A stretch of DNA of 38,367 nt from Burkholderia pseudomultivorans (GCF_902499075.1 NZ_CABVPP010000064.1:1-38367); one strand, 5' to 3'; shown: positions 29,105-37,155, numbered from the stretch's first letter. A program made the numbers and translations. The notes: a model not told the origin generated them from the letters alone.

Positions 29105-30319
29105 ATGACTGATCTTCGTCTTACCATGCGGTTCGCTGCAGTGCTCGCCACCGGCGCGCTCGTCGCCGGTTGCGGTACGTCGTCGCCCACGAAAGTGGAC
29201 TACAAGAGCGACTCGAAATCGAAGGAAGCGTCGCTCGCAGTGCCGCCCAACATGCTCGACGAGACGGCCGATCAGCGTTCGCTGCCGCCGCAGGGCGGCG
29301 CGACTTCCCTGTCCGCGCTTCAGCAGGTCCAGCAGGCGGCGCCCGCGACGGACACCGTCGCCCCGGCGGTGCCCGGCATGCATATCCAGCGCGACGGCAC
29401 CGAAAGCTGGCTCGTGATCGACGGCAAGAGCCCCGCCGATATCTGGCCGCAGGTGCGCCGCTTCTGGCAGGAGCAGGGTTTCCTGCTCGTCGTCGACCAG
29501 CGCGCCAAGGGCGTGATGGAAACCGACTGGAACGAAACCCATCCGCAGATCAACGACGGCCTGATCCGCAGCGTGATCTCGAAGGCGATGGGCAATTCGT
29601 ACGTGACGGCCGAGCGCAACAAGTACCGCACGCGTCTCGATGCGGCACCGAACGGCGGCACCTACGTGTTCATCAGCCAGAAGGGGATGCGCGAGGCGAT
29701 CACCGGCTCGAACAACGATTCGAGCAAATGGGAGCCGAAGCCGAACGATCCGGCACTGGAAACCGAATACCTGAAGCGCCTGATGGCCGTGCTCGCGCAA
29801 AACGAGCAGCGCGCGAAGAACGGCGAGCCGCCAATCGCGAACATCAAGGACAACACGGTGGCGGCGAAGGACAAGAAGGACGACGCCGATGCCTCGTCGA
29901 AGGCCGCCGCGGCGATCGCTGCGCAGAACGTCACGCGCACGTCCGCGCAAGGGAACGACGCGGGCGATGCGGCTGCGGTGCCGTCCGAAGTCACGCTCGG
30001 CGAACCGTACGACCGGTCGTGGCTGCATGTCGGCCTCGCACTCGATCGCGCGAACTTCACGGTCGACGATCGCGATCGCACGAAGGGCCTGTATTTCGTG
30101 CGCTACGTCGATCCGAAGGACCTGAGCTCGGCCGAGCAGGGCTTCTGGAGCCAGTTGTTCCACGGCAAGAAGGAAAAGCAGGCGAAGCAGTATCGCGTCA
30201 ACGTGAAGGCGCTGACGCCCGACCAGACGCGCGTCGCGGTCGTCGACGATTCGGGGGCGATCGACACGTCGCCGCCGGCTCGCCAGATCATGGGGCTGCT
30301 CGTGAATCAGCTGCGCTGA
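29105..30319 (+). CDS. bamC: Outer membrane assembly factor BamC
   Basis: A 404-residue lipoprotein of the BAM complex, which inserts beta-barrel proteins into the outer membrane. The signal peptide ends in the lipobox LVAGC (Cys at about residue 20), followed by an unstructured N-terminal stretch and two helix-grip domains (ESWLVIDGKSPADIWPQVRR in the first, RSWLHVGLALDRANFTVDD in the second). An Ala/Lys/Asp-rich linker separates them (about 245-290). The start follows AGAGGA. In E. coli dapA precedes bamC; here a LysR remnant and a long inverted repeat do. Confidence 0.92.
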   Translation: MTDLRLTMRFAAVLATGALVAGCGTSSPTKVDYKSDSKSKEASLAVPPNMLDETADQRSLPPQGGATSLSALQQVQQAAPATDTVAPAVPGMHIQRDGTESWLVIDGKSPADIWPQVRRFWQEQGFLLVVDQRAKGVMETDWNETHPQINDGLIRSVISKAMGNSYVTAERNKYRTRLDAAPNGGTYVFISQKGMREAITGSNNDSSKWEPKPNDPALETEYLKRLMAVLAQNEQRAKNGEPPIANIKDNTVAAKDKKDDADASSKAAAAIAAQNVTRTSAQGNDAGDAAAVPSEVTLGEPYDRSWLHVGLALDRANFTVDDRDRTKGLYFVRYVDPKDLSSAEQGFWSQLFHGKKEKQAKQYRVNVKALTPDQTRVAVVDDSGAIDTSPPARQIMGLLVNQLR

Positions 30320-30347
30320 TCGCGACGTTTCCCCGTCGGTCCGCACG

Positions 30348-30372
30348 AAACCCGCCTTCCGGCGGGTTTTTT
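30348..30372 (+). terminator. Terminator of bamC
   Basis: CCCGCC / GGCGGG stem with a TTCC loop, extended by A-T pairs, then six T residues, about 30 bases after the bamC stop. Confidence 0.92.
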
Positions 30373-30426
30373 ATTACCGCGCGCCGGCGCGCGCGCATGG
30401 GCGAAGGGCTCCGTCCCCTTGTGTGA

Positions 30427-30469
30427 CGTTACGTAACATCCGGGCGTTACGGCGGCAGATCGGGTGTTA
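30427..30469 (+). promoter_or_regulatory. Three GTTAC boxes, candidate enhancer sites
   Basis: GTTAC occurs at 30427, 30445 and 30465, spaced 18 and 20 bases, so roughly on one face of the helix. The first is part of the palindrome GTTACGTAAC. They lie about 90-125 bases upstream of the start predicted for the sigma-54 promoter at 30529, the usual place for an enhancer-binding activator. The activator is unknown. Confidence 0.45.
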
Positions 30470-30528
30470 CATCGTCGTGACCGAAAAAATTCCCCTTATA
30501 AATCAAAGGAATGTTCATAAACCCATGT

Positions 30529-30544
30529 CTGGCACGGAGTCTGC
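30529..30544 (+). promoter_or_regulatory. Sigma-54 (RpoN) promoter match
   Basis: TGGCACG, four bases, then CTGCT matches the TGGCACG-N4-TTGCW consensus at all but one defined base, with the required GG and GC exactly ten bases apart (30530-30531 and 30542-30543). The start would be near 30555. A possible sigma-70 minus-10 (TATAAA, 30496-30501) lies upstream but has no good minus-35. Confidence 0.7.
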
Positions 30545-30554
30545 TTTATATGTC

Positions 30555-30765
30555 GGAATTGCACAGACAGGGAGGATGACGTCAGACACCGGGCGCGCGT
30601 CGCGGACGCCCGACCAACGGTATCGACGTCTTCGAATGCCGGCGCAGCGAGCGCCGGCGCAACCGATGACGATCCGCACCGCGTGCGGATCTCGATGGCC
30701 CCGTCGCCTATCCTCGTAGGGCGACGGTTTTGCCCGCGCTTCTCTGAAGCGCGGGCTATTTTTTT
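30555..30765 (+). ncRNA. Candidate sigma-54-dependent structured small RNA
   Basis: A predicted transcript of about 210 bases running from the sigma-54 promoter to an intrinsic terminator. It contains successive hairpins: GCCGGCGC / GCGCCGGC (30637-30657), GATCCGCAC / GTGCGGATC (30670-30690), CCGTCGCC / GGCGACGG (30700-30726) and the terminator stem. The unit is isolated between the bamC terminator and the next gene. A plus-strand reading frame with an ATG at 30576 ends at 30719, but GGGAGG abuts that ATG with no spacing and the protein is low-complexity Arg-rich, so an RNA product is more likely. Target and regulator are unknown. Confidence 0.4.
30732..30765 (+). terminator. Strong intrinsic terminator upstream of the monooxygenase gene
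   Basis: An eleven-pair stem GCCCGCGCTTC / GAAGCGCGGGC with a TCT loop followed by TA and seven T residues. It ends the candidate RNA and insulates the next gene, whose ATG is 82 bases further on. Confidence 0.92.
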
Positions 30766-30846
30766 GGTGCGTGCGCTTTCGCGGCGCGCGGATGTAGTCG
30801 GCCGGATTCGCGTATTCTCGGATTTTTTGAATTGGAGGAGTGGGGA

Positions 30847-31137
30847 ATGTCGGAAATCGCTGTCGTCGCGCTGATCGTCGCGAAACCGGGTGCCGAGGAA
30901 AAGCTGCGCGGCGTGCTCGAAGGCATCGTCGAGCCGACCCGCAACGAGGCCGGCGCACTGCAATACGACCTGCACCGGGACCTGAAGGAGCCCGCGCGAT
31001 TCGTGTTCGTCGAGCGGTGGGAGAGCGAGGCGGCGCTGGCCGCGCATGCGCGTTCCGCGCACATCCTCGCTTATCGTGAAGCGGCCGCGGACTGGATCGA
31101 GCGTTCCGAAATTCGCGTGCTGTCGAAACTCGTCTGA
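30847..31137 (+). CDS. Antibiotic biosynthesis monooxygenase (ABM/YgiN-like) domain protein
   Basis: A 96-residue ferredoxin-like dimeric alpha-beta barrel protein. The family pattern is visible: an opening strand (IAVVALIVAKPGAEEKLR), then NEAGALQYDLHRDLKEPARF, VFVERWESEAALAAHA and the closing HILAYRE. Members include quinol monooxygenases and heme-degrading enzymes, but many have no known substrate. GGAGGAG lies eight bases before the chosen ATG; an in-frame start at 30832 would overlap it. Confidence 0.88.
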   Translation: MSEIAVVALIVAKPGAEEKLRGVLEGIVEPTRNEAGALQYDLHRDLKEPARFVFVERWESEAALAAHARSAHILAYREAAADWIERSEIRVLSKLV

Positions 31138-31176
31138 GCGGGCGGCCGGTCCGCGAACGGCGGCCGCCGAGGGGCG

Positions 31177-31434
31177 TCAGTGCGACGCGCTGGGCACGTC
31201 GAGGATCAGGATGATCGTCCAGTCGGCGTCGCCGTCGTGATGGTACTGGCGTTCCGCGACGATGAACGGCTGCTGCTTGCCCTGCGGGCCGAGGAACAGC
31301 ACATCGCCCTCCATCGGCAGGCACTCGATCGGCGGCAGCGCGAGAAAGGCGTCGTCCGAGCCGCGCGGCATCAGTTGCTTGATTTTGCGAGTGGCGGCGT
31401 CGGTCCACTCGATGTCGAGTTGAATGTTGCTCAT
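31177..31434 (-). CDS. Conserved hypothetical small protein
   Basis: An 85-residue cytosolic-looking protein (MSNIQLDIEWTDAATRKIK at the start, DWTIILILDVPSASH at the end) with no signal or membrane segment. I do not recognise the family. A GGAGGA ribosome site five bases before the ATG and normal codon use support it as real. It converges with the ABM-domain gene. Confidence 0.75.
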   Translation of the reverse strand: MSNIQLDIEWTDAATRKIKQLMPRGSDDAFLALPPIECLPMEGDVLFLGPQGKQQPFIVAERQYHHDGDADWTIILILDVPSASH

Positions 31435-31512
31435 GCTGTCCTCCGCACCGGGGTGCGTACGGGTGGAAAAAATCGGTGCGCGACTTTAGCACAGCGTGCC
31501 GGCGCCGCAACC

Positions 31513-31548
31513 AAAAAAGCCGAACCCGGTTGCCCGGATTCGGCTTTT
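31513..31548. terminator. Terminator of the His-rich protein gene
   Basis: A ten-pair AAAAGCCGAA / TTCGGCTTTT stem extended inward by CCGG / CCGG past one mismatch. On the minus strand it is followed by a run of T, about 20 bases after the stop of the gene at 31571. Confidence 0.8.
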
Positions 31549-31570
31549 CGCTTGTGCGGTGCAGCCGAAC

Positions 31571-31849
31571 TTACTGGCTGGCAGCGTCTGCCGGAGCGGC
31601 CTTGGCGGCTTTCTTGCCGGCCTTCTTCGCGTGATGGGCTGCCTTCTTGCCGTGGTGGTGATGCTCTTCGTGCATCGCCGGCTGAGCGGCTTCGGCCGCT
31701 TGCTGCTGTTGCAGCGCCTGAGCGCGCTGCTCGATCTCGGCGATCTTGGCCGGATCGGTGATGGTCTGGATCTGCGTGCTCTCTTGCGCATACGCTGCGC
31801 CAGTCAGCGCCGACATCGCAACCAGGATAGCCAGGGACGTCTTCTTCAT
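31571..31849 (-). CDS. Small exported His/Lys/Ala-rich protein
   Basis: A 92-residue protein with a clean Sec signal peptide (MKKTSLAILVAMSALTGAAYA, cleavage likely after AYA). The mature part has a Gln/Ala-rich helix (IEQRAQALQQQQAAEAAQ) followed by MHEEHHHHGKKAAHHAKKAG and a Lys/Ala tail. The histidine cluster could bind metal such as copper, nickel or zinc; the basic tail resembles histone-H1-like repeats. Function is unknown. GGAGG lies eight bases before the ATG and a terminator follows, so it is a one-gene unit. Confidence 0.82.
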   Translation of the reverse strand: MKKTSLAILVAMSALTGAAYAQESTQIQTITDPAKIAEIEQRAQALQQQQAAEAAQPAMHEEHHHHGKKAAHHAKKAGKKAAKAAPADAASQ

Positions 31850-32066
31850 TGCCTTTACCTCCGCTAAGTGGTGATGAACCCGAGTGTTGCCGTTTTGTCT
31901 GGCGACTGCAATCGAGTGCGTGTCGAGTGTAACAAAAGTGACGGATCAGTGTGAATCCGATCGCGGCGCGACGCAAGGCCGCGTTGAAGTCGCGCAACAC
32001 TTCGCACATTTCGTCATGCGCGTGCCATTCTGCATTGCCACGCGGCTTCAGTGCGCCGGCGCACCG

Positions 32067-32783
32067 TCAGAACCACCCGAGCAGTCGATAAACATGGAAT
32101 TGCGCGATGCCGACCAGCTCGTGCAGCGCCTGTTCGGCGTTGACGATGTTCCGCCAGCGCGGCAGCCAGCCCGTCTGCGCGTCCCGACGGTTCGCATAGA
32201 CGGGTTGCGGATCGATGCCGAAGCGGTGGAAATCGAGCAGCGCGCGGCGCATCTGATACGACGACGTGACGAGAATGCGTGCGTCGTCATGCTGTGAGCG
32301 TAGTATAGACGCAGTGAATTTGGCATTTTCGTAGGTGGTGCGGCTGTCCGGCTCGAGGATGAGGTCGGCGGAATCGACGCCCGCGGCAATGAGCCGGCGC
32401 CCGTAGACGGCCGCTTCGGTTTCGCCGTGATGCTGCGGATCGCCGCCCGACATCACGACCGTGCATCGCTGGGCCTGCTGTCGGCAGGCATGGTAGAGCG
32501 CGGCGGTCTTGCGGATGCGCGCGTCGCCGTCCGGTGGCGGCCGAAGCCCGGTGTCGGTGCGGCGCGTGCCGGCGCCGATGACGATCAGCGTGGTCTTCCC
32601 GTGCATGTCCGGGCGCGCAACGGGCACGACGCCGGCCTCGGCCCAGGCGATCAGCGGCGCCGCGAGCCAGCCGGTTGCCAGCAGTCCGAACAGGGCAGCA
32701 GCGGCGAGCGCAATGAGTCGCCGCCATTTGCGGAAGAGCATGAAACCGATGAAGAGAAGTACAAATGAATCGAACAGGATCAA
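32067..32783 (-). CDS. YdcF/ElyC-like DUF218 membrane protein
   Basis: A protein of about 238 residues with two N-terminal membrane segments (FDSFVLLFIGFMLF and LIALAAAALFGLLATGWLA) and a DUF218 domain (LIVIGAGTRRTDTG, VVMSGGDPQHHGETEA, LEPDSRTTYENAKF, ILVTSSYQMRRAL). E. coli homologues ElyC and SanA affect envelope assembly; the biochemical role is unsettled. The start is uncertain: I take TTG at 32783 because both membrane segments follow, but no good ribosome site is seen and the frame stays open to 33326. Confidence 0.85.
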   Translation of the reverse strand: MILFDSFVLLFIGFMLFRKWRRLIALAAAALFGLLATGWLAAPLIAWAEAGVVPVARPDMHGKTTLIVIGAGTRRTDTGLRPPPDGDARIRKTAALYHACRQQAQRCTVVMSGGDPQHHGETEAAVYGRRLIAAGVDSADLILEPDSRTTYENAKFTASILRSQHDDARILVTSSYQMRRALLDFHRFGIDPQPVYANRRDAQTGWLPRWRNIVNAEQALHELVGIAQFHVYRLLGWF

Positions 32784-32942
32784 TTTGATTGGGGTATGGT
32801 GTCTTTTTATGGACGGCTGACGATCCGGCCCTGACGCGACGCCGAGAACGTCGAGCCCCAGAATCGGTGGCGGCATCGGCGGGCGGAGATCCCGCCCGGC
32901 ACGCCGCTTCGCATTGTCGCTGCACTTTAAGAAAGAATCGAG

Positions 32943-33260
32943 ATGGCCACGTATTCCAATGAAGCGGTGCTCGACGCATTGAGACGAGTGCAGTACCGCC
33001 AGGTACCGTGGGCGCGCCGCCCAGGCGTGTTCGAGTATCTCCGGTCGCTCGGGCTGATGGACACGGTCAGGCAGAAGACCGTCGCGCCCGCGCCGGGTTT
33101 CCATGCACCGGTCGACATCGCGGTGCTGACCGACAACGGTCGAGCCGAGTTCGCGCGCCTGGAGCGCGAAGAGAAGCTGATCGCCTGGACCGATCGCCGT
33201 ATGGACGACTACGTGCTCAGCGATGCGAGCGCCGTGTCGATTCTCGAAAGCAGGCTGTAG
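32943..33260 (+). CDS. Hypothetical protein
   Basis: A 105-residue soluble protein (MATYSNEAVLDALRRVQYRQ at the start; DYVLSDASAVSILESRL at the end) of a family I do not recognise. The middle (DIAVLTDNGRAEFARLEREE) resembles the wing and helix of small winged-helix proteins, but this is weak. It has an AAGAAAG ribosome site and is divergent from the YdcF-like gene. Confidence 0.65.
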   Translation: MATYSNEAVLDALRRVQYRQVPWARRPGVFEYLRSLGLMDTVRQKTVAPAPGFHAPVDIAVLTDNGRAEFARLEREEKLIAWTDRRMDDYVLSDASAVSILESRL

Positions 33261-33307
33261 CGACGCTTCGAGCCTGTCCCGCCTCCCGTCGGCGTGCCGG
33301 CGGCGCC

Positions 33308-33338
33308 AAAAAAAAGCCCGTATCACGAGGATACGGGC
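33308..33338 (-). terminator. Terminator for the small secreted-protein gene
   Basis: A perfect nine-pair stem GCCCGTATC / GATACGGGC with a five-base loop. The T-tract (seen as A8 on the plus strand) shows it works on the minus strand, 110 bases after the stop of the gene at 33448. Confidence 0.88.
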
Positions 33339-33447
33339 GTACCGGATACTTTTGCTGTTGCCACGCTGTGCTCATGGCAACGATGTGACCCGGCGCACGG
33401 CCGGACAGTTCCCGACTGCGGGCATTTTCTTTGACGAAACCGGGCGT

Positions 33448-33702
33448 TTACGGATGACGCGGCAGGTCGGCGGGTTGCGAGCCGACGCGCGCGCGCGCAT
33501 TGCTTGCGATGTCGCCGCGCAGGTCGCCGCGCGGGACGGTCTGCCGGCCGGCCGGGCCGCCGGGCGGCTGCTGGTGCATCAGGGCGCTGCGATGATCCTG
33601 CTGGCGATGGGGTGGTTTGGTGCGATCGTCCGCACGCGCGGGAGCGGTCAGCGCCAGCGAAATGACAATGCCGCATGCGACGAGCAGTGACATTGTTTTC
33701 AT
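33448..33702 (-). CDS. Small exported hypothetical protein
   Basis: An 84-residue protein with a Sec signal peptide (MKTMSLLVACGIVISLALTA, cleavage likely after PARA) and a short, hydrophilic mature part rich in Arg, Gln and Pro. I do not recognise it. AAGGGAG lies seven bases before the ATG and a strong terminator follows the gene, which support expression. Confidence 0.68.
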   Translation of the reverse strand: MKTMSLLVACGIVISLALTAPARADDRTKPPHRQQDHRSALMHQQPPGGPAGRQTVPRGDLRGDIASNARARVGSQPADLPRHP

Positions 33703-33899
33703 GGCGGGCTCCCTTCAAGCCGTCGGCGCGGCCTGTTGATATGTCGCTAAGGTAAGCGCGGGAGTGCAGGCATGCTGTAAATAATGGTAAATAGATGTAT
33801 CGCTGCACGACAGCCGTAATCGATGGCCGCGCAGGCACCGCGAAAAGATCGCGCCGCAGAATGGAATCGGGCGGCCGAAGCCGCCCGATCGAGTCTGCA

Positions 33900-34301
33900 T
33901 CACGCCATCTTGACCGGCGCGCGCCAGGATTCCGGATTGGTCCAGAAGGCGCCGCGCAGCCGATCGCGGCTCGGCGGCGCGGGCGGCTTGGCCGCGCTCG
34001 CGCCGATGCGCCCGCGCAGCGAGATCTGCCGGCCGCTGGTGCCGAGTCGCTTGACGATTTCCGCGAGCGTGCCGTCGGCCTGCCATTCGTCGAAGCGGCG
34101 GCGGCAGGTCGGCGGAGACGGATAGCGGCCCGGCAGCTTCGACCAGCCTTCACCGGTCGACAGCACCCACAGTACGGCATTCACCACCGAACGGGCCTCT
34201 ACGCGGGGGCGGCCGCGCCGCTCACTGCGTGCAGGTTCCGAGCAAAACAGACCCTCGACCAGCGCCCATTCGTTATCTCTTAAATCGTCGAACAGCATCA
34301 T
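33900..34301 (-). CDS. Orphan IS5-type transposase-domain (DUF4096) protein
   Basis: A 133-residue protein whose first ~85 residues match the DNA-binding N-terminal domain of IS5-family transposases (LRDNEWALVEGLF, RRGRPRVEARSVVNAVLWVL, WSKLPGRYPSPPTCRRRFDEW, ADGTLAEIV). No DDE catalytic domain follows; instead there is a short Arg/Pro-rich tail ending WTNPESWRAPVKMA. GAGGTGAGGA precedes the ATG and no terminal inverted repeats or target duplications are evident. It may be a domesticated DNA-binding protein or a truncated IS remnant. Confidence 0.72.
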   Translation of the reverse strand: MMLFDDLRDNEWALVEGLFCSEPARSERRGRPRVEARSVVNAVLWVLSTGEGWSKLPGRYPSPPTCRRRFDEWQADGTLAEIVKRLGTSGRQISLRGRIGASAAKPPAPPSRDRLRGAFWTNPESWRAPVKMA

Positions 34302-34725
34302 GTCCTCACCTCAGCGAAGCTAACTCCGATGCGCTGCCATGCGCCGCGCACTCTTCAGGCACTCGAGCGTCGAGTGCCGGGTGGGGGCGTCCGGTAAGCC
34401 GGTAGCGGGGTTACAGCATTCCGTCCGACGAAACCTTGCCCTGTGCGCCATGTAATGCACGAAGCGTGCCATGTCCGAGGTGAATCCCTCGAGAGCCGCT
34501 TGGCAGCGAGCCGACGGCCATGTCAGCTAGGGGCGTATAAGACGCCAAAATGACCCGGCAGCAAATCGGGACAATCACCAATCTTGTGCAATTCGCCCGT
34601 ACTACGTGCGTTTGCGCGCATATTGCACCGCAGCGAAACATGCGCGTTCCACACCGATTCAGGCATCGCACGGGGTGCGCGCATTAGAATCGCGCATCGA
34701 TATCGACGATTGATGAGGTCAGGAG
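34302..34725. other. 424-base intergenic region with small hairpins
   Basis: No gene is supported here. A perfect nine-pair hairpin (GGCACTCGA / TCGAGTGCC) lies at 34358-34378 and a five-pair one (GGCGT / ACGCC) at 34532-34546. The right end, rich in T-N11-A type spacing, presumably carries the promoter and autoregulatory site of the LysR gene at 34726. Confidence 0.4.
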
Positions 34726-35628
34726 ATGAACGTCACGCTGCGCCAGCTTCGCGTATTCATCGAGGTTGCGCGGCTCAGGAGTTTCAGTCGCGCGGGCGAC
34801 GAGATCGGGCTCACGCAGTCCGCGGTCAGCCGCTGCGTGCGTGAACTGGAGGCCGAACTGGGGCTGAAGCTGATCGACCGCACGACCCGCGACGTGCAGT
34901 TGACCGACGTCGGCGCGAACCTGATCGCAAGCGTGTCGCGGCTGATCGACGATCTCGACGATACGCTGCGCGAGATCCGCGAGATCGGTGAACAGCGCCG
35001 CGGGCGCGTGATCGTCGCGGCCAGCCCGACGATCGCATGCCGCCTGATGCCGCGTGTGGTGGCGTCGTGCGAGCGGCAGTTCCCGTTCGTCACGCTCGGC
35101 CTGCGCGACGACGTGCAGAGCGACGTGCTGCGCAGGGTGAAGTCGAGCGAAGTCGATTTCGGCGTCGTGATCGGGCCGCTCACCGTCGCCGATCTCGTCT
35201 GCGAGCCGCTGATGACCGATTCGTTCTGCCTGATCGCGCGCGCCGATCATCCGCTTGCGGCGCGCACCGAAGTGCCGTGGACCGCGCTGAACGGCGAGCG
35301 CCTCGTGCTGCTCGATCATGCGTCCGGAAGCCGGCCGCTGATCGACGCGGCGCTGGCCGCCCATCACGTCAGTGCGACGGTCATGCAGGAGCTCGGGCAT
35401 TCGGCGACCGTGTTCGGGCTCGTCGAGGCGGGCATCGGCGTGAGCGTGCAGCCGTGGCTGTCGCTGCCGCTGCCGGCCGGCTCGACGCTCGTCGCGCGGC
35501 CGCTCACGCCGCGCACCGAGCGTACCGTCGAGCTGGTGCGGCGCCGCGACCGGTCGCTGTCGCCTGCTGCGCAGGCGATCTGGGAGCTGGTGAGGCAGAT
35601 GCCGGCGCGGGCCGAGGATCTCGACTGA
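34726..35628 (+). CDS. LysR-family transcriptional regulator
   Basis: A 300-residue regulator with an N-terminal winged helix-turn-helix (VTLRQLRVFIEVARLRSFSR, then LTQSAVSRCVRELEAELG) and a full LysR effector domain (GRVIVAASPTIACRLMPRVV to PRTERTVELVRRRD). CAGGAG directly before the ATG is the ribosome site. The aminotransferase gene starts 64 bases after its stop on the same strand, so the two may be co-transcribed. Inducer unknown. Confidence 0.93.
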   Translation: MNVTLRQLRVFIEVARLRSFSRAGDEIGLTQSAVSRCVRELEAELGLKLIDRTTRDVQLTDVGANLIASVSRLIDDLDDTLREIREIGEQRRGRVIVAASPTIACRLMPRVVASCERQFPFVTLGLRDDVQSDVLRRVKSSEVDFGVVIGPLTVADLVCEPLMTDSFCLIARADHPLAARTEVPWTALNGERLVLLDHASGSRPLIDAALAAHHVSATVMQELGHSATVFGLVEAGIGVSVQPWLSLPLPAGSTLVARPLTPRTERTVELVRRRDRSLSPAAQAIWELVRQMPARAEDLD

Positions 35629-35691
35629 CGCGCGCCGTTGCGGCCGGCCGCCGGTACACTACGCGGATCGTGTTCCCCGACGGTGGCCCCG

Positions 35692-36894
35692 ATGTTGGAT
35701 TCCGCAGATTCCCGTCCGGCAGCGGACGTGCCGGCGGCGCGCGGTGCGGTGCAGGCGCTGCGTCCGTCGCTGATCCGCGAAGTGGCGAACGCCGGTTTCG
35801 GCGTGCCCGACGTGCTGCCGTTCTGGTTCGGCGAGTCGGACCGCGTGACGCCGGACTTCATCCGCGATGCGGCGGCTTCCGCATTGCGCGACGGCGCGAC
35901 GTTCTACACGCATAACCTCGGCACCGGATCGCTGCGCGCGGCGATCGCCGCATACGTGAGCGCCCGGCACGGCGCGACGGCGGTCGAGGCAGTGGCCGTA
36001 ACGAGTGCCGGCGTGAGCGCGCTGATGCTCGCATCGCAGCTGCTGGTCGGCCCCGGCGACCGCGTCGTCGCGGTCACGCCGCTGTGGCCGAATCTCGTCG
36101 AGATTCCGAAGATCCTCGGTGCGCAGGTCGAATGCGTGCCGCTCGCCTACTGCAGCGACGGCTGGCAACTCGACCTCGACCGGCTGCTCGATGCGCTGAC
36201 GCCCGGCACGCGGATGCTGCTGGTCAATTCGCCGAACAATCCGACCGGCTGGACGATGTCGCGCGACGATCAGCAGGCAGTGCTCGCGCGTTGCCGTCGT
36301 CACGGCACCTGGCTGGTCGCCGACGAGGTGTACGAACGGCTCGCCTTCGGTGCGCCCGGTGCGCCGTCGTTCCTGGATATCGCGTCGCGCGACGAACGGG
36401 TCGTCGTCGTGAACTCGTTTTCGAAGGCGTGGGCGATGACGGGCTGGCGGCTCGGGTGGCTGGTCGCGCCGGCGTCGGTGATGGACGACCTGTCGAAGCT
36501 GGTCGAGTACAACACGTCGTGCGCGCCCGGTTTCGTGCAGGCTGCCGCCGAAGTCGCGCTGCGCGACGGCGAGCCGTTCGTGCAGTCGTTCGTCGCGACG
36601 CTGCGCGATGCGCGCGACCATTTGGTCGCCGCGCTGCGGACGCTGCCGGGCGTCGAGGTCGCGCCACCGCCCGGCGCGATGTACCTGTTCCTGCGGCTGC
36701 CGGGCGCAGGCGACAGCCTGGCGTTCTGCAAGGCGCTGGTGCGCGACGCGGCGCTCGGTCTTGCGCCCGGGTGCGCATTCGGGCCCGAAGGGGAAGGCTT
36801 CGTCCGCTGGTGCTACGCGTGCGATCCGGCGCGGCTCGATGCGGGCGTCGAACGCCTGCGCCGGTTCCTCGCGGATCGTGGCGCAGCAAGCTGA
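35692..36894 (+). CDS. PLP-dependent class I aminotransferase
   Basis: A 400-residue fold-type I aminotransferase. Visible motifs are the PLP-phosphate region TSAGVSALMLASQLL, the NSPNNPTGWTMS loop, ADEVYERLAF with the PLP-contacting Asp and Tyr, and the Schiff-base Lys in NSFSKAWAMTGWRLGW. The C terminus ends with a substrate-carboxylate region (GFVRWCYACD). Specificity cannot be read off; aspartate or aromatic amino acids are typical. The start at 35692 is preferred over the longer frame from 35638, which has no ribosome site. Confidence 0.9.
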   Translation: MLDSADSRPAADVPAARGAVQALRPSLIREVANAGFGVPDVLPFWFGESDRVTPDFIRDAAASALRDGATFYTHNLGTGSLRAAIAAYVSARHGATAVEAVAVTSAGVSALMLASQLLVGPGDRVVAVTPLWPNLVEIPKILGAQVECVPLAYCSDGWQLDLDRLLDALTPGTRMLLVNSPNNPTGWTMSRDDQQAVLARCRRHGTWLVADEVYERLAFGAPGAPSFLDIASRDERVVVVNSFSKAWAMTGWRLGWLVAPASVMDDLSKLVEYNTSCAPGFVQAAAEVALRDGEPFVQSFVATLRDARDHLVAALRTLPGVEVAPPPGAMYLFLRLPGAGDSLAFCKALVRDAALGLAPGCAFGPEGEGFVRWCYACDPARLDAGVERLRRFLADRGAAS

Positions 36895-36935
36895 AGCGGG
36901 GCCGGAGCGCGAGCGGCCGGCCGTTCGACTCATCT

Positions 36936-36960
36936 TTACGCACCGGGCAATTTTGCGTAA
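36936..36960. promoter_or_regulatory. Dyad upstream of scpB
   Basis: TTACGCA and TGCGTAA form a perfect seven-base dyad separated by 11 bases, 42 bases after the aminotransferase stop and about 200 bases before scpB. Size and symmetry fit an operator; no regulator is identified. Confidence 0.35.
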
Positions 36961-37155
36961 TATGGCGCTCAGTCACGCGGCTCCGTCGTTGAGTCGTGCT
37001 GTTCCGTCCGGTTTGGGCCTGGCTTGAAGTTGGTGCGCCGCCCCCGGTTCGTGCTCCCATCAATATGACCGATCAGAATCGGGCGAGCGCGTCTTCCGTT
37101 CCTTTCGTCTGTTTGTTGATCCGGTTCGTTTGACCACAGGGTCTGGCCTAGCTGC

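Noticed and set aside
30423-30719. A 98-residue frame over the sigma-54 promoter and hairpins
   Set aside because: It overlaps the GTTAC boxes and the promoter, has no properly spaced ribosome site and becomes Arg/Pro low-complexity over the hairpins.
33900-34301. Possibility of a complete insertion sequence here
   Set aside because: No DDE catalytic part, terminal inverted repeats or target-site duplication could be seen within the flanks.
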